Part shown: positions 6,771 through 16,206 of the stretch, one piece after another
Position numbering within the stretch: position 1 is the first letter of the stretch
How the letters are laid out: the number at the start of each line of letters is the position of its first letter
DNA from: a virus
Reading direction: 5' to 3' (one strand)
IMG/VR virus record: IMGVR_UViG_3300030090_003001
Location: 1 to 57,770 of that record
DNA: 57,770 nt
Position numbers and translations under genes: made by a program
Notes under the pieces: generated by a model
The model's input: the letters and a program-made list of their open reading frames with translations, nothing else
Database searches by the model: none
What the model was told of the DNA's origin: nothing

Positions 6771-7063
6771 TGGCTGCAAAAACAAAAGATGCTAGATTAA
6801 AAAGAGCTGGTGTTTCTGGTTACAATAAACCTAAAAGAACTCCCGGACATAAAACAAAATCACATATAGTAGTTGCAAAAGTAGGAGACAAAATTAAAAC
6901 TATAAGATTTGGACAGCAAGGTGTTAAAACAGCTGGTAAGCCTAAAAAAGGTGAAGCTAAAAAACAAACAGCTAGAAGAAAATCATTTAAAGCAAGACAC
7001 GCTAAAAATATTAAAAAAGGAAAATTGTCCGCAGCATATTGGGCAGATAAGGTTAAGTGGTAA
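6770..7063 (+). CDS. Conserved basic marine-phage protein, 97 residues
   Basis: Strongly basic, with the recognisable core NKPKRTPGHKTKSH, then VAKVGDKIKTIRFGQQG, and the ending SAAYWADKVKW. Proteins with this pattern are common in marine podoviruses and myoviruses and also occur in giant viruses of eukaryotes (from memory a DUF5872-like family; this name is unverified). Function is unknown; position between terminase and portal suggests a virion or packaging role. The start overlaps the previous stop and its stop overlaps the portal start (TAATG at both ends), so all three are probably translationally coupled. Confidence 0.85.
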   Translation: MAAKTKDARLKRAGVSGYNKPKRTPGHKTKSHIVVAKVGDKIKTIRFGQQGVKTAGKPKKGEAKKQTARRKSFKARHAKNIKKGKLSAAYWADKVKW

Positions 7064-9342
7064 TGGCAACTAAGAATAAAAGAGCTGAAGAAATACACAA
7101 TTTATTTTTAAGACTAAATGGTCAAAACAGACAATCTTGGGAAGCAGCAAATCAAAAAGGACACGATTATTTTTTAGATAATCAAATGTCAGCTGAAGAA
7201 GAAAAAGCTTTGTCTGACCAAGGTATGCCTACATTTACTATTAATAGGATAATCCCAATAGTAGAAATGTTGGTATTTTATGCTACAGCAAATGACCCTA
7301 GATGGCAAGCAGTTGGCGTTGAAGGTTCTGATTCTACAATGGCTGCAGTACATAACGATATAGCTGATTATATTTGGCATAGAAGTCACGGTAAATCAAT
7401 TATGCATCAAGTCGTACAAGACGCTTGCACAAAAGGTTTAGGTTATATGCAAGTTTATGTAGACCCTAATGATGACCAAGGGTTAGGTGAAGTAAAACTT
7501 AGATGTTTAGAACCTTTTGATGTTTTTGTTGACCCTCAATCTAGAGACCCTTTATTTAGAGATGCTGGGTTTATTATGATACAAAAAATTCTACCTAGAC
7601 AACAGCTTATTAATATAATACCAGAAGCTGAAAACAAAATTAAAAAAGCCAATTCTCAATATCCTAATCATATGAGCTTAACAGAAAAAGCAGCAAGTAA
7701 TGATTTTCAATATAAAGATATAAATGAAAACTTTAGCCCTCTTGGTGAAGATGAGTTAATGATTGATTATTATGAGTTGTACGAAAAGGTATCTTTAGAA
7801 TACTATAATGTGACTTACAGAATAGAGCCATCTGATGAAGAAATTGCTGTTATGGGAAGAGAAGCAGACCAAGCCTTAGTTGCACAAAGAAAAGAATTAG
7901 AAGTTAGCCTTAAAGAACAAATACTACAAATACAACAACAAGCTGAAGCTCAACAAATTATTCCAGAAAGAGCAGAGCTAGAAATAGCTAAAGCACAACA
8001 AACAATGGAGCAACAGTTAGAAGCAGCTAAAGAACAAATAAATCAAGAAATGATGGAAAAGGCTAGCGAAACTGTTAATAAGATTTTTACTAAAGAAGAA
8101 TTTAACATCCTTATGAAAGGTGAGTTGAAAAATAAAATTATTTCACAAGATAAGTTTTTTGAAAGTAAAATTAAGTTAACACTATGTATAGGTGACCAAT
8201 TAATATACGAACAATTTTTACCGGGAACAGATTACCCTATAGTGCCTTTTAACTACAAATGGACGGGAACACCTTACCCACTATCGGCAGTATCTCCTTT
8301 AGTAGGAAAGCAAATGGAGTTAAATAAGGCTCACCAATTAATGATACATAATGCATCTTTAGGTTCATCTTTAAGATGGATATATCAAGATGGTAGTGTG
8401 GATACTGATTATTGGGAAAAATTTGCCTCTGCTCCCGGTGCTTTATTACCAGTAAACAATGGTTATGAATATCCTAAAGAGGTTCAACCAGCACAACTGT
8501 CATCAGCCTTTGTTAATATGATTCAAATGGGTAAGGGCGATATGGAATATTTAGCTGGTATATATTCATCGCAGCAAGGAGATATGCAAGCTCAACACGA
8601 TACATATAAAGGTTTACTTGCAAACGATGAGTATGGAACTAGAAGAGTAAAGCAATGGGTAGAAGGTTATATTAAAATGGCTTTAGAACATTTAGGAAAT
8701 GTTGTTAAAGACTATGCTCAAGCTACCTATCAAATTCAAAAAGTATTTAGAATAGTGCAGCCAAATGCATTACAAGATGAAAAACAAACAGAAATAAATG
8801 TACCTATGTATAACGATTTTGGAGAGCAGATAGGTTTATTTAATGACTATGCCAACGCAAGATTTGATGTTAGAATTATTGCTGGTAACAGTTTGCCAGT
8901 TAACAGATGGGCATATTTAGGTGAGCTTAAAGAAATGTTACAATTAGGCGTTGTAGATGATTTGGCTGTATTAGCTGAAACAGATATTAAGAATAAAGAA
9001 AAAATTGCAGAAAGAAAATCATTATATTCTCAATTACAAGGTCAAATAGCAGACTTGGAGGAACAATTGAAAAATCAAACTGGTGCAGTAGAAACATTAG
9101 AAAGACAATTAGTACAAGCTGGAATTAAAGATAAAGTTAGACAAGTTGAACACGATATGCGTAAAAAACTTACAGATACAAGCGCTAGACTTAGAGGTGA
9201 TGCTGCAGTAAACAAAGCAAACCAAGACGCATATAATAGGCAGCTTAAAGAAGCTAACAAAAATCACGAAAAAGAACTATTGCAACAAAGAAAGACACAA
9301 ATGCAAAATAAACCTTTGGAAAATTCAGAGGAAAATAGTTAA
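7063..9342 (+). CDS. Portal protein (P22-like)
   Basis: Forms the dodecameric ring at the capsid vertex through which DNA enters and leaves. With the ATG at 7063, overlapping the previous stop, the product is 759 residues, matching the long P22-type portals (about 725). The N-terminal half has the family's pattern of adjacent-neighbour contacts (GMPTFTINRI, then DPRWQAVGVEG), followed by a long Gln/Glu-rich helical insertion (about 275-350). The core resumes at PGTDYPIVPFNYKWTG. The C-terminal part (about 640-755) is a long coiled coil like the P22 barrel helix. Scaffold and capsid genes follow. Confidence 0.92.
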   Translation: MATKNKRAEEIHNLFLRLNGQNRQSWEAANQKGHDYFLDNQMSAEEEKALSDQGMPTFTINRIIPIVEMLVFYATANDPRWQAVGVEGSDSTMAAVHNDIADYIWHRSHGKSIMHQVVQDACTKGLGYMQVYVDPNDDQGLGEVKLRCLEPFDVFVDPQSRDPLFRDAGFIMIQKILPRQQLINIIPEAENKIKKANSQYPNHMSLTEKAASNDFQYKDINENFSPLGEDELMIDYYELYEKVSLEYYNVTYRIEPSDEEIAVMGREADQALVAQRKELEVSLKEQILQIQQQAEAQQIIPERAELEIAKAQQTMEQQLEAAKEQINQEMMEKASETVNKIFTKEEFNILMKGELKNKIISQDKFFESKIKLTLCIGDQLIYEQFLPGTDYPIVPFNYKWTGTPYPLSAVSPLVGKQMELNKAHQLMIHNASLGSSLRWIYQDGSVDTDYWEKFASAPGALLPVNNGYEYPKEVQPAQLSSAFVNMIQMGKGDMEYLAGIYSSQQGDMQAQHDTYKGLLANDEYGTRRVKQWVEGYIKMALEHLGNVVKDYAQATYQIQKVFRIVQPNALQDEKQTEINVPMYNDFGEQIGLFNDYANARFDVRIIAGNSLPVNRWAYLGELKEMLQLGVVDDLAVLAETDIKNKEKIAERKSLYSQLQGQIADLEEQLKNQTGAVETLERQLVQAGIKDKVRQVEHDMRKKLTDTSARLRGDAAVNKANQDAYNRQLKEANKNHEKELLQQRKTQMQNKPLENSEENS

Positions 9343-9380
9343 ATTAGAAGAATTATATTTTTAAACAAAGAGGAACAATA

Positions 9381-10322
9381 ATGGAAGAAACGACTGGCAA
9401 CTCAAACAATACTGAAGATAACAACTTCTTTGATGAAGTAGCTGATTCAGTAATGGATGACTCTGGTAATTTTTTTGATGATTTAGAAAAAGAAGTAAAT
9501 GGTGTTGTTTTTGATGACACCACGCAAGAAAATTCCAAAACGAATAAACAGAATGAGGTAACTCCCGAAGTGCAACAGACTATCGACCCCGGTACTGTTG
9601 TCAATGAGGACTCCGCTGTAAATGGTGGAATTGATTGGGATTCTGATACGAATCCATACAAGAAGAGATATAGTGACTCTTCTAGAGAAGCACAACAACT
9701 AAAAGCAAAAGTTGATGATTTAGGGCAATATGACGCAATTATTGATGTAATGAAAAAAGACCCAACATTAGTAGATAAAGTTAGAGACCATCTTCAAGGT
9801 GGTGGAAAACCTACAAGTGTTAAAGAAGCTTTTAAATTACCAGAAGATTTCGTTTTTGATGCTGACGAAGCATTAGGTAACCCTAATTCAGATTCTGCTA
9901 AAGTTTTTGATGCTTACATAGACAAAGCTGTACAGCAGCGTGTTGCACAAACAGAAGCTAGAGTTAATAATACTATAGCATCTGAAAACTCAAAAAGGCA
10001 AAATGCAGCTGAAGCAGAAGCTTGGAGAAAACAAAATAATATGAGCAAAGAAGATTTTGCTATTATGATGGATAAAGCTTCCCAACATACTATTAACTAT
10101 GATGACATTAATTTAATACTTAATGGCGCTGAAGTTAAAAAGAATGTAGCAAAAGGGACAAAAGCTAACATTAGAAAGCAAATGAATCAAGCTCGTAAAA
10201 ATGCTCCACCTACTGCAAGCGGAGTTGGCTCTATGGACACAAGTATGGATATAACTGAAGATGATAAAATCTTTAGTGCGTTGAAAAGTCTCGATAGTAC
10301 TGAAACTCTGTTTGACTCGTAG
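9381..10322 (+). CDS. Capsid scaffolding protein (probable)
   Basis: A 313-residue acidic, helical protein between portal and major capsid protein, the standard place for a scaffold. It begins with an Asp/Glu/Asn-rich disordered stretch, continues with charged helices, and ends in a basic helix (around KKNVAKGTKANIRKQMNQARK) that could bind the capsid interior, followed by an acidic tail. Sequence conservation in scaffolds is low, so the call rests on position, composition and size. Confidence 0.8.
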   Translation: MEETTGNSNNTEDNNFFDEVADSVMDDSGNFFDDLEKEVNGVVFDDTTQENSKTNKQNEVTPEVQQTIDPGTVVNEDSAVNGGIDWDSDTNPYKKRYSDSSREAQQLKAKVDDLGQYDAIIDVMKKDPTLVDKVRDHLQGGGKPTSVKEAFKLPEDFVFDADEALGNPNSDSAKVFDAYIDKAVQQRVAQTEARVNNTIASENSKRQNAAEAEAWRKQNNMSKEDFAIMMDKASQHTINYDDINLILNGAEVKKNVAKGTKANIRKQMNQARKNAPPTASGVGSMDTSMDITEDDKIFSALKSLDSTETLFDS

Positions 10323-10331
10323 ACATACATT

Positions 10332-10404
10332 ACATATCGTCTATAAGTTAAGCAACTTAACATAAAACAAAACAGCCCTTAAAGGGCAAGGAGAGACGAT
10401 ATGT
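10332..10404 (+). promoter_or_regulatory. Three-way-junction leader of the major capsid gene
   Basis: An 11-bp perfect stem pairs ACATATCGTCT (10332-10342) with AGACGATATGT (10394-10404), placing the capsid ATG (10401-10403) inside the stem. Within it are GTTAAG-caa-CTTAAC (10347-10361) and GCCC-ttaaa-GGGC (10375-10387). The Shine-Dalgarno AAGGAG (10388-10393) sits at the junction between the last inner hairpin and the closing stem. The layout suggests translational control or an mRNA-stability element. Confidence 0.65.
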
Positions 10405-12008
10405 CCACATTATCATATAGTGGTCAAAGAAATCTAAGCAATGTAACTAATATTGATGGTGGTTCACCCAATACTGGTGAAATGCGTAGAAAATATAACT
10501 TTAGTGAAAAGTTCACAGAGTTATCAATTGACCAAACACCGTTTTTTAGATTAGTTTCTAAAATAGGTAAAAAACCAACCGATGACCCTCAATTCAAATA
10601 TACTGAAAAGAGACAATCTTGGCATAAAAGGTACGGATACTGTTTAGGTGATGGTTCTGCAACTGTTGTGACAAACATAGCAAGTGGTGGAACTGGAGCT
10701 TTAGCAGACGACCATACAGCAAATGCTGCAAAGTATTTGTATATGGCTACTGATTATGCATCACAAGGTAACATTCAAAACATAGTAGGCCAAACTGGCA
10801 AATCAATTGGTGCAGCTGGTACTAGACCAGAGTTCTACCTTAAAAAGCAAGTAATTAAAGTTAATTACTCAGCTACTGCGGGTGGAGAAATGGCTGGATA
10901 CGGTATGTTCCAAGTTGAAGAAGTTGTGCAAGGTTCTGTTTGTGCAGTCGCTGACGCTAGTTGTACAGTTGGTGATTTTAAAACAATAGCAGAATATGCT
11001 GCTTTATCATCACCAGACGCTACAAAATGGTACGAATGTTCAAGAATACTTGTGAGAGTTATCAATGAATTTCCAGCAACTGCATTCTTAACTACATATG
11101 ATGCTAATGGCGCTGAAATAGTTGCCGCATCATTAACTGGTGAAGATGGCGGAGTAGCTGGTGTTTCAATTTCAAACACTCTAGAAAATAGACGTTCATA
11201 CGTTGTAGGTACTAGTTATGAAGAAGGTTCAACTCTAATGGAAGAAAATTGGAGTGACCAGCCATACAGTACTGGATTTGGATATACTCAAATCTTTAGA
11301 ACTGAATTTGGTATGACTAATACTGCAAGAGCAACAGCTCTAAAATACGAGCCAAATGAATGGGCTAGATTATGGAGAGACAAGTTAGTAGAGCATAAAT
11401 ACGAAATAGAGCAAACTGCTTTATTTGGTAAAGCTGGTTCATACACTGGTGTAGGTGGTAGCACATACTACTCAACACAAGGTGCTGTGGATTATGTTCT
11501 TAATAACGGTAACTTGTTTAATATGAACTTAGACACTAAGAAGCAAGATGATTTCTTAGAGGATTTAAGCCAATTAATAGACCCTCGTTATAATAACTCA
11601 AAATCAATGATGTTCTTCTGCGATACAGCTACTTATAACTGGTTGCATAAAATGGGTGGATACTTCCAAAATAATTTGGAAATATCTCCAAACTATGCTG
11701 CTGATTTTTCAGTAACTGGTAAGAAGAAAGCATTTGGTATTGACTTTACTACTATCTCAACTGTATACGGTGACATTAATGTTGCTAGAAATATACACTT
11801 AGATGGAAGTGGTGTTAAAATACTAGGTGTTAATATGAGTTATGCAAAATGGAGACCTCTAATGGGTAACGGTATGAATAGAGACACATCAATTTATGTT
11901 GGTGTACAAGGTCTTGAAAATACTGGTACTGACAAAAGAGTCGATATGATACTAACAGAAGGCGGCTTCGAGTTTACAATGCCCGAATGTCACGCCTTAT
12001 GGAAATAG
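10401..12008 (+). CDS. Major capsid protein
   Basis: A 535-residue protein after the scaffold, with an expected HK97-type fold. It starts with a short N-terminal arm (MSTLSYSGQRNLSNVTN). The central part contains the phrase-like features of phage capsid proteins: a region around KYEIEQTALFGKAG (about 335), repeated aromatic/Gly beta segments, and near the end KRVDMILTEGGFEFTMPECHALWK, where coat proteins often close. An insertion at about 85-260 rich in Ala/Gly/Thr is probably a surface domain. It is preceded by a strong ribosome-binding site and a highly structured leader, as suits the most abundant protein. Confidence 0.9.
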   Translation: MSTLSYSGQRNLSNVTNIDGGSPNTGEMRRKYNFSEKFTELSIDQTPFFRLVSKIGKKPTDDPQFKYTEKRQSWHKRYGYCLGDGSATVVTNIASGGTGALADDHTANAAKYLYMATDYASQGNIQNIVGQTGKSIGAAGTRPEFYLKKQVIKVNYSATAGGEMAGYGMFQVEEVVQGSVCAVADASCTVGDFKTIAEYAALSSPDATKWYECSRILVRVINEFPATAFLTTYDANGAEIVAASLTGEDGGVAGVSISNTLENRRSYVVGTSYEEGSTLMEENWSDQPYSTGFGYTQIFRTEFGMTNTARATALKYEPNEWARLWRDKLVEHKYEIEQTALFGKAGSYTGVGGSTYYSTQGAVDYVLNNGNLFNMNLDTKKQDDFLEDLSQLIDPRYNNSKSMMFFCDTATYNWLHKMGGYFQNNLEISPNYAADFSVTGKKKAFGIDFTTISTVYGDINVARNIHLDGSGVKILGVNMSYAKWRPLMGNGMNRDTSIYVGVQGLENTGTDKRVDMILTEGGFEFTMPECHALWK

Positions 12009-12017
12009 GGGGTAATT

Positions 12018-12248
12018 ATGGCTACTAAATACTGGATAGCAAACAACCCTAACGCTGAAGTAACAGATGCTCAATGCGTTGCACTTAAAGCTTTATCTAG
12101 CGCTGATTTATCAGAACTAGATGCATTAGCTAGTGCATTGCCTATGGCAGCTATAGCTGATTCAGACGCTACAACAGTAGGTGCATTGAAAGGTCATTTC
12201 AATGATTTATTGGCAAAGCTAAGAACAGCTGGTTTACTTTCATCGTAA
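12018..12248 (+). CDS. Small head protein, 76 residues (possible decoration protein)
   Basis: Starts nine bases after the capsid gene with GGGGG upstream. Ala-rich and helical after a short Asn-rich N-terminus, no membrane segment or cysteine cluster of note. Position and size suit a capsid decoration or head-completion protein. No family recognised. Confidence 0.65.
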   Translation: MATKYWIANNPNAEVTDAQCVALKALSSADLSELDALASALPMAAIADSDATTVGALKGHFNDLLAKLRTAGLLSS

Positions 12249-12270
12249 CCCTTAGTAAATAGTATGGCAA

Positions 12271-12346
12271 GTGGTCGACTTTGGTTCTCTGGTTCCTTAA
12301 GTCGGCCACAAAGCCTTTCACAATAACTGTTCCGCTCACGGTAACA
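12271..12346 (+). terminator. Strong hairpin pair after the capsid genes
   Basis: GTGGTCGACTT (12271-12281) pairs with AAGTCGGCCAC (12299-12309) in an 11-bp stem with one G-T wobble. A second, bulged hairpin follows: TGTTCCG (12328-12334) with CGGTAACA (12339-12346). No uridine run follows, so this is more likely a partial terminator or RNA-processing site that lets capsid mRNA accumulate above downstream genes. Confidence 0.5.
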
Positions 12347-12370
12347 TAAACCTTAGGAAGGAAGAAAATT

Positions 12371-12733
12371 ATGGCTAGTAATTTAAGAAAATACACAGTC
12401 CAAGAAGCATTAAATGCCGCCTTAAATGATGGTGGTGATGCTCTTAAAATAGACGTAGACAACGTCACATTAAACGCTGATGAAATTAAAGTAGATTTAG
12501 ACCACGGAAATGATTCAGTACATATATACGGAGCTGACTCCGGAAACTCAGTTAGAAGTATACTTACACATACAGACGGTTCATTAATATTAAAAGCTGA
12601 TAGTGATATAGCGACTATGAAAGCTGACATAGCTTTAATGAAGGCAGATATAGATGCAATGAAAGCTACTACAGACAAACTTGACGCTTGTATCAATACT
12701 AGTACTAATAAACTAAATGTAAGTACATCGTAA
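12371..12733 (+). CDS. Probable head-fibre or trimeric appendage protein, 120 residues
   Basis: ATG follows AAGGAAG. The N-terminal 75 residues are beta-rich and Asp-rich. Residues about 78-110 form a heptad coiled coil with repeated phrases (DIATMKADIALMKADIDAMK), as in trimeric fibres. Its location between capsid and adaptor genes suggests a head-attached appendage. Function is inferred. Confidence 0.6.
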   Translation: MASNLRKYTVQEALNAALNDGGDALKIDVDNVTLNADEIKVDLDHGNDSVHIYGADSGNSVRSILTHTDGSLILKADSDIATMKADIALMKADIDAMKATTDKLDACINTSTNKLNVSTS

Positions 12734-12742
12734 GGGTAAAAT

Positions 12743-15064
12743 ATGCCAACTTTAGACGCACAAATAGAAGATGTGGTAGGCACAATACCCTCTGGAATTG
12801 ACACTGACACCTTATTAGCTGACGGATGTAAGGATATTATTAGAAGAATATCTTTAACAACACCAGAAGATTTATGGATGTTTACTACTAATAGTACAGT
12901 TCCAACTGCTGGATTGACTTTAGGTACATCAAAAATATATGATGTAACTAGAGATAATAAGCCTTGCACACCAATACAAGCTCAAAAAAGACATAGAGCA
13001 GCAGAATCAGATAGCATACATTATGCTACAGCAGAGTTTCCAGTTTATTATTTATTAAATGGTAAAGTATTTGTTTTACCTTCTCCCGGAACTACTGATG
13101 ATTATAGTGTTAGTTTGTTTGCAAGTTACGATAATGGGGCAAGAACTCAAATAACAACAACTGCAAATACATTTGCAAAAGGTGACTATATTACCATAGA
13201 GCAAGAGGACACTGAAAATCAAAATACATATTATGTAGGTCGCTACAGAATATATTATGTAATAGACAATACAAATTTTATAATAGATAGAAATTATGCA
13301 GCAGCGGCAACTACTGGATATACTTGCACGTTACCAACAGCTGCAGCAGATTATATACCTAACCATACCGTAGATGCAGATGACTCTGTAAATCCCGGTA
13401 TTATTAGTAATTTTCCACAAAACTATGTGCCACTGGTAGTATTATATGGGGCTATGGGTGTTCTTTTAAATAAGACTGCTGAATTACACGACTCGTTCCC
13501 ATCGCTTGTTCTCCCAGCAGCTCCTATAGTCCCAGATATTGATGTAGCTTCTGCTACTTTACCAACATATGAAGGTCCAGCATCATTTGTAACACCAGTA
13601 TCACCAAGCAATGTAGATATAGATTTTTCTGGCATTACTCCACCAGCTTATAGTGATATAGTATCACCTACAATGGAGTCTTTAAACTTTTCAGTAAGCA
13701 GCATAACAATAGATGCAGTACAGTTGAATGTTGAATTACCAGTAGCACCATCAATAGAAGATTTTAATAATGGAGAGGTTGATTTTTCTAGTATCGTTAG
13801 AGGTAAAGCTCCAGCTTATGTAAAGCCAGTTCTTACAATACCTCAATTTCCTAACATACCTAATTTAGAAAGCCCTCAACCTCCTCCAGTACCTAGTTTA
13901 CTAGCTTTTGATAGAGGAGCAATTACAGAGGCAAACAACAACATCCCTAATTACCCAGCACCAGTAATGCCACCTATAGACTTTGCGTCAGTAGATACTA
14001 GTATATTAGTAGATGAAGACCCAGAATTAGCTGGTGTAAAATTAAATAAAGTGCAATCACAAATAGCAGAATTTCAAGCACGTTCTGCAGATGCAATGAA
14101 TGTTTGGCAAGAAGAAATGTCTATTTATAAGGCAAAAATCGAACAAGCTGTGACAACAGCATCAAACACACTTTCTAGTGAAAATTCAGAAGTTCAAGCT
14201 ATGCTAACAAAATACCAAGCTGAACTAACATCTTATCAATCTGAGGCACAAGCAAAAGTATCTGATTGGACTAAAAATAATATAGAGCATAAATACACTA
14301 AATGGGTGGCTGAATGGCAAAATGCTTTAGGTCAATACCAATCTGAAATAACTAATGAATTAAACGTATTTCAAAAAGAAAATGCAGAATATCAAGCAGA
14401 AATGCAAAAAGCTATAACAGATTCGTCTAATAGATTGTCATCTGATAATAACAAAGCTAGCACAGCATTAAATAAGTATTCAGCAGAAGTAGCAGCCTAT
14501 CAAGCAAAAACGCAAGTAGCTGTTAATGAATGGCAGCAAAGAGTTGCACAAGTAGCATTACAAGAATTTACACAAAAAAGAGCAGATGAATTAGCAGAAT
14601 GGACAGCAATAAATTCTAATAAAATTCAACAATATGGAAGCGATATTACATCCTCAAAATCAAAATTTGATTCAGAATTTCAAATATATGCACAAAAGAT
14701 AAATCAAGCTATACAAACATATTCGGCAGAAACTGGGTATGATTTACAAAAATATCAAGCTGATGTACAAGCTGCATCTCAAGCTTTCACTACAGAAGCT
14801 CAAAAAAGAATAGAGGATTTTAAATCAAACTTAGAAAGATATAGTGCCGATATAGCAGCAGTAGGACAAAAAAATGCTGATAAACTTAATAAATACCAGC
14901 AAGAATTGTCTATGTATCAAGCTGAAAGTGGCAATGTAGTTAATAAATACAGTGCAAAAGTTCAGTCTAGCCAAGCAGAAATGCAATGGCTGTTAGACAG
15001 ATACGCTACTGTTAGTGCTAAATATGAAACTGGTTTCTTGGCACAACCTAAAAACGAACAATAA
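12743..15064 (+). CDS. Large structural protein with coiled-coil C-terminal half, 773 residues
   Basis: The N-terminal 230 residues resemble a phage connector/adaptor-like module seen in marine phages (the start MPTLDAQIEDVVGTIPSG and a helix DGCKDIIRRI are characteristic). A Pro-rich stretch (about 255-430) follows. From about 445 to the end there is a long coiled coil with a recurrent YQAE/YQSE pattern every 20-30 residues, likely a stalk or a DNA-ejection component. It sits between head and adaptor genes. A virion protein is very likely; a precise role is not recognisable. Confidence 0.75.
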   Translation: MPTLDAQIEDVVGTIPSGIDTDTLLADGCKDIIRRISLTTPEDLWMFTTNSTVPTAGLTLGTSKIYDVTRDNKPCTPIQAQKRHRAAESDSIHYATAEFPVYYLLNGKVFVLPSPGTTDDYSVSLFASYDNGARTQITTTANTFAKGDYITIEQEDTENQNTYYVGRYRIYYVIDNTNFIIDRNYAAAATTGYTCTLPTAAADYIPNHTVDADDSVNPGIISNFPQNYVPLVVLYGAMGVLLNKTAELHDSFPSLVLPAAPIVPDIDVASATLPTYEGPASFVTPVSPSNVDIDFSGITPPAYSDIVSPTMESLNFSVSSITIDAVQLNVELPVAPSIEDFNNGEVDFSSIVRGKAPAYVKPVLTIPQFPNIPNLESPQPPPVPSLLAFDRGAITEANNNIPNYPAPVMPPIDFASVDTSILVDEDPELAGVKLNKVQSQIAEFQARSADAMNVWQEEMSIYKAKIEQAVTTASNTLSSENSEVQAMLTKYQAELTSYQSEAQAKVSDWTKNNIEHKYTKWVAEWQNALGQYQSEITNELNVFQKENAEYQAEMQKAITDSSNRLSSDNNKASTALNKYSAEVAAYQAKTQVAVNEWQQRVAQVALQEFTQKRADELAEWTAINSNKIQQYGSDITSSKSKFDSEFQIYAQKINQAIQTYSAETGYDLQKYQADVQAASQAFTTEAQKRIEDFKSNLERYSADIAAVGQKNADKLNKYQQELSMYQAESGNVVNKYSAKVQSSQAEMQWLLDRYATVSAKYETGFLAQPKNEQ

Positions 15065-15088
15065 ACAAAATGTACAAAGGAGTAAAAA

Positions 15089-15514
15089 ATGGCAGATAGA
15101 TTAGATTATAAAGTTAGTGTAACTGCTGTAAAAGAGATTGCTGCCAGCGGTGAAAGTTTGGGGGCGTCTGTTTTATCTGCAGATATTAAAGGAAGTCTTG
15201 GTGGCGGCAATAGTAGCGGAACTTGGGCTGGTAATGATATAGCTGACTGGGCAGATGGTGTCCACACACATAAATCAAGTAATGGCGGCACAATAACAAC
15301 TGGAGCAAGTTGTAATGGTGTGTTTATCAAAAATACTGGATACAAAGTGTCAGATGGCACAGCATCAACATCGGTAGTTACATTAACAAGCAGTATAACA
15401 ATAGCATCTCTAAAGGCCGGTGAAGCAATATTTTTACCAAGTCCGGGCAATTTTACAATTACTTTATCAGATAGTTCAGATGCAGTTAAAGTAGAATACG
15501 CTATCTTTACTTAG
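15089..15514 (+). CDS. Structural beta protein, 141 residues
   Basis: ATG after AAAGGAG. The product is Gly/Ser/Thr-rich with strand-like alternation and ends in an apparent beta-sandwich (from about residue 65: phrases such as GVFIKNTGYKVSDGT and FLPSPGNFTITL). It resembles small Ig-like or head-decoration proteins. It lies in the virion operon before the adaptor genes. No exact family recognised. Confidence 0.6.
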   Translation: MADRLDYKVSVTAVKEIAASGESLGASVLSADIKGSLGGGNSSGTWAGNDIADWADGVHTHKSSNGGTITTGASCNGVFIKNTGYKVSDGTASTSVVTLTSSITIASLKAGEAIFLPSPGNFTITLSDSSDAVKVEYAIFT

Positions 15515-15522
15515 GAGAATAT

Positions 15523-15786
15523 ATGACAATAAAAGAGTTAATGGAATTAATAGGCGAAACTAGGTTTAACTTTGTTAAGAAAATGTTAGATGATGGTTTA
15601 AATGAAATACAACTTGTAACTAAAGAAAATATAACACAGTATACTACTAATTTAGTTGCGGATGAAGATGCATATAACTTACCATCAAATCTAGTTGAAG
15701 TTACAGATGTTAAAATTAAAGATGTTGATACTGACTATTTTATTCCAATACCAAGAGTAATAATAAAAGGTTATAGGGAGAAATAA
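15523..15786 (+). CDS. Head-tail adaptor, N-terminal part (split gene)
   Basis: An 87-residue protein beginning MTIKELMELIGETRFNFV, followed by the 'DAYNLPSNLVEVTDVKI' pattern that in single-chain phage adaptors is the first half of the ring protein beneath the portal. It ends in TAATG shared with the next gene, which supplies the matching second half in the -1 frame. It may be two coupled subunits or one protein joined by frameshifting. Confidence 0.55.
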   Translation: MTIKELMELIGETRFNFVKKMLDDGLNEIQLVTKENITQYTTNLVADEDAYNLPSNLVEVTDVKIKDVDTDYFIPIPRVIIKGYREK

Positions 15787-16202
15787 TGCCAATAATAGGT
15801 GGAACAGAAGTAAATAAACAGATAGACCAAAAGTATGCTTATTTTATTAGAGGTAGGCAACTTATTATAGTCCAATTTAAAGATGAGGTTAGTAAAGCTA
15901 ATAGTAGGGTAAATGAACCACATTATACAGCACCTAAAGAAAACATAACAAATGGATTAATGTTGGAATATACAGCTATTCCAGACACTTCAGAGCTATT
16001 ACAGTCATCAGATGTTATTCCAGTACACGACACATTAGCATTAGCATTAGTAGATTATTGCAAAGCACAATTATTAGACAGACCAGAAGATTTAAGGCAA
16101 CGTGAGCTGCATATGCAAAGATTTAGAGATAGGATAGCAAAATACACAGAAGCAAGAATAGGTGGATTAAAAAGAGTATTAGGAAATAACTTTTTGAGGT
16201 AA
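15786..16202 (+). CDS. Head-tail adaptor, C-terminal part (split gene)
   Basis: 138 residues. It contains the pattern found in the second half of phage adaptor proteins: a strand RGRQLIIVQ, then LMLEYTAIPDTSELL, IPVHDTLALALVDYCKAQLL and a long basic terminal helix. It overlaps the stop of the preceding gene by one base and is in the -1 frame relative to it. Together they make about 225 residues, the common size of one-piece adaptors. Confidence 0.6.
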   Translation: MPIIGGTEVNKQIDQKYAYFIRGRQLIIVQFKDEVSKANSRVNEPHYTAPKENITNGLMLEYTAIPDTSELLQSSDVIPVHDTLALALVDYCKAQLLDRPEDLRQRELHMQRFRDRIAKYTEARIGGLKRVLGNNFLR

Positions 16203-16206
16203 ATAT

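Noticed and set aside
12199-12969. Minus-strand frame of 256 codons
   Set aside because: It crosses three good rightward genes and a hairpin region; hydrophobic product is typical of an antisense shadow in AT-rich coding sequence.
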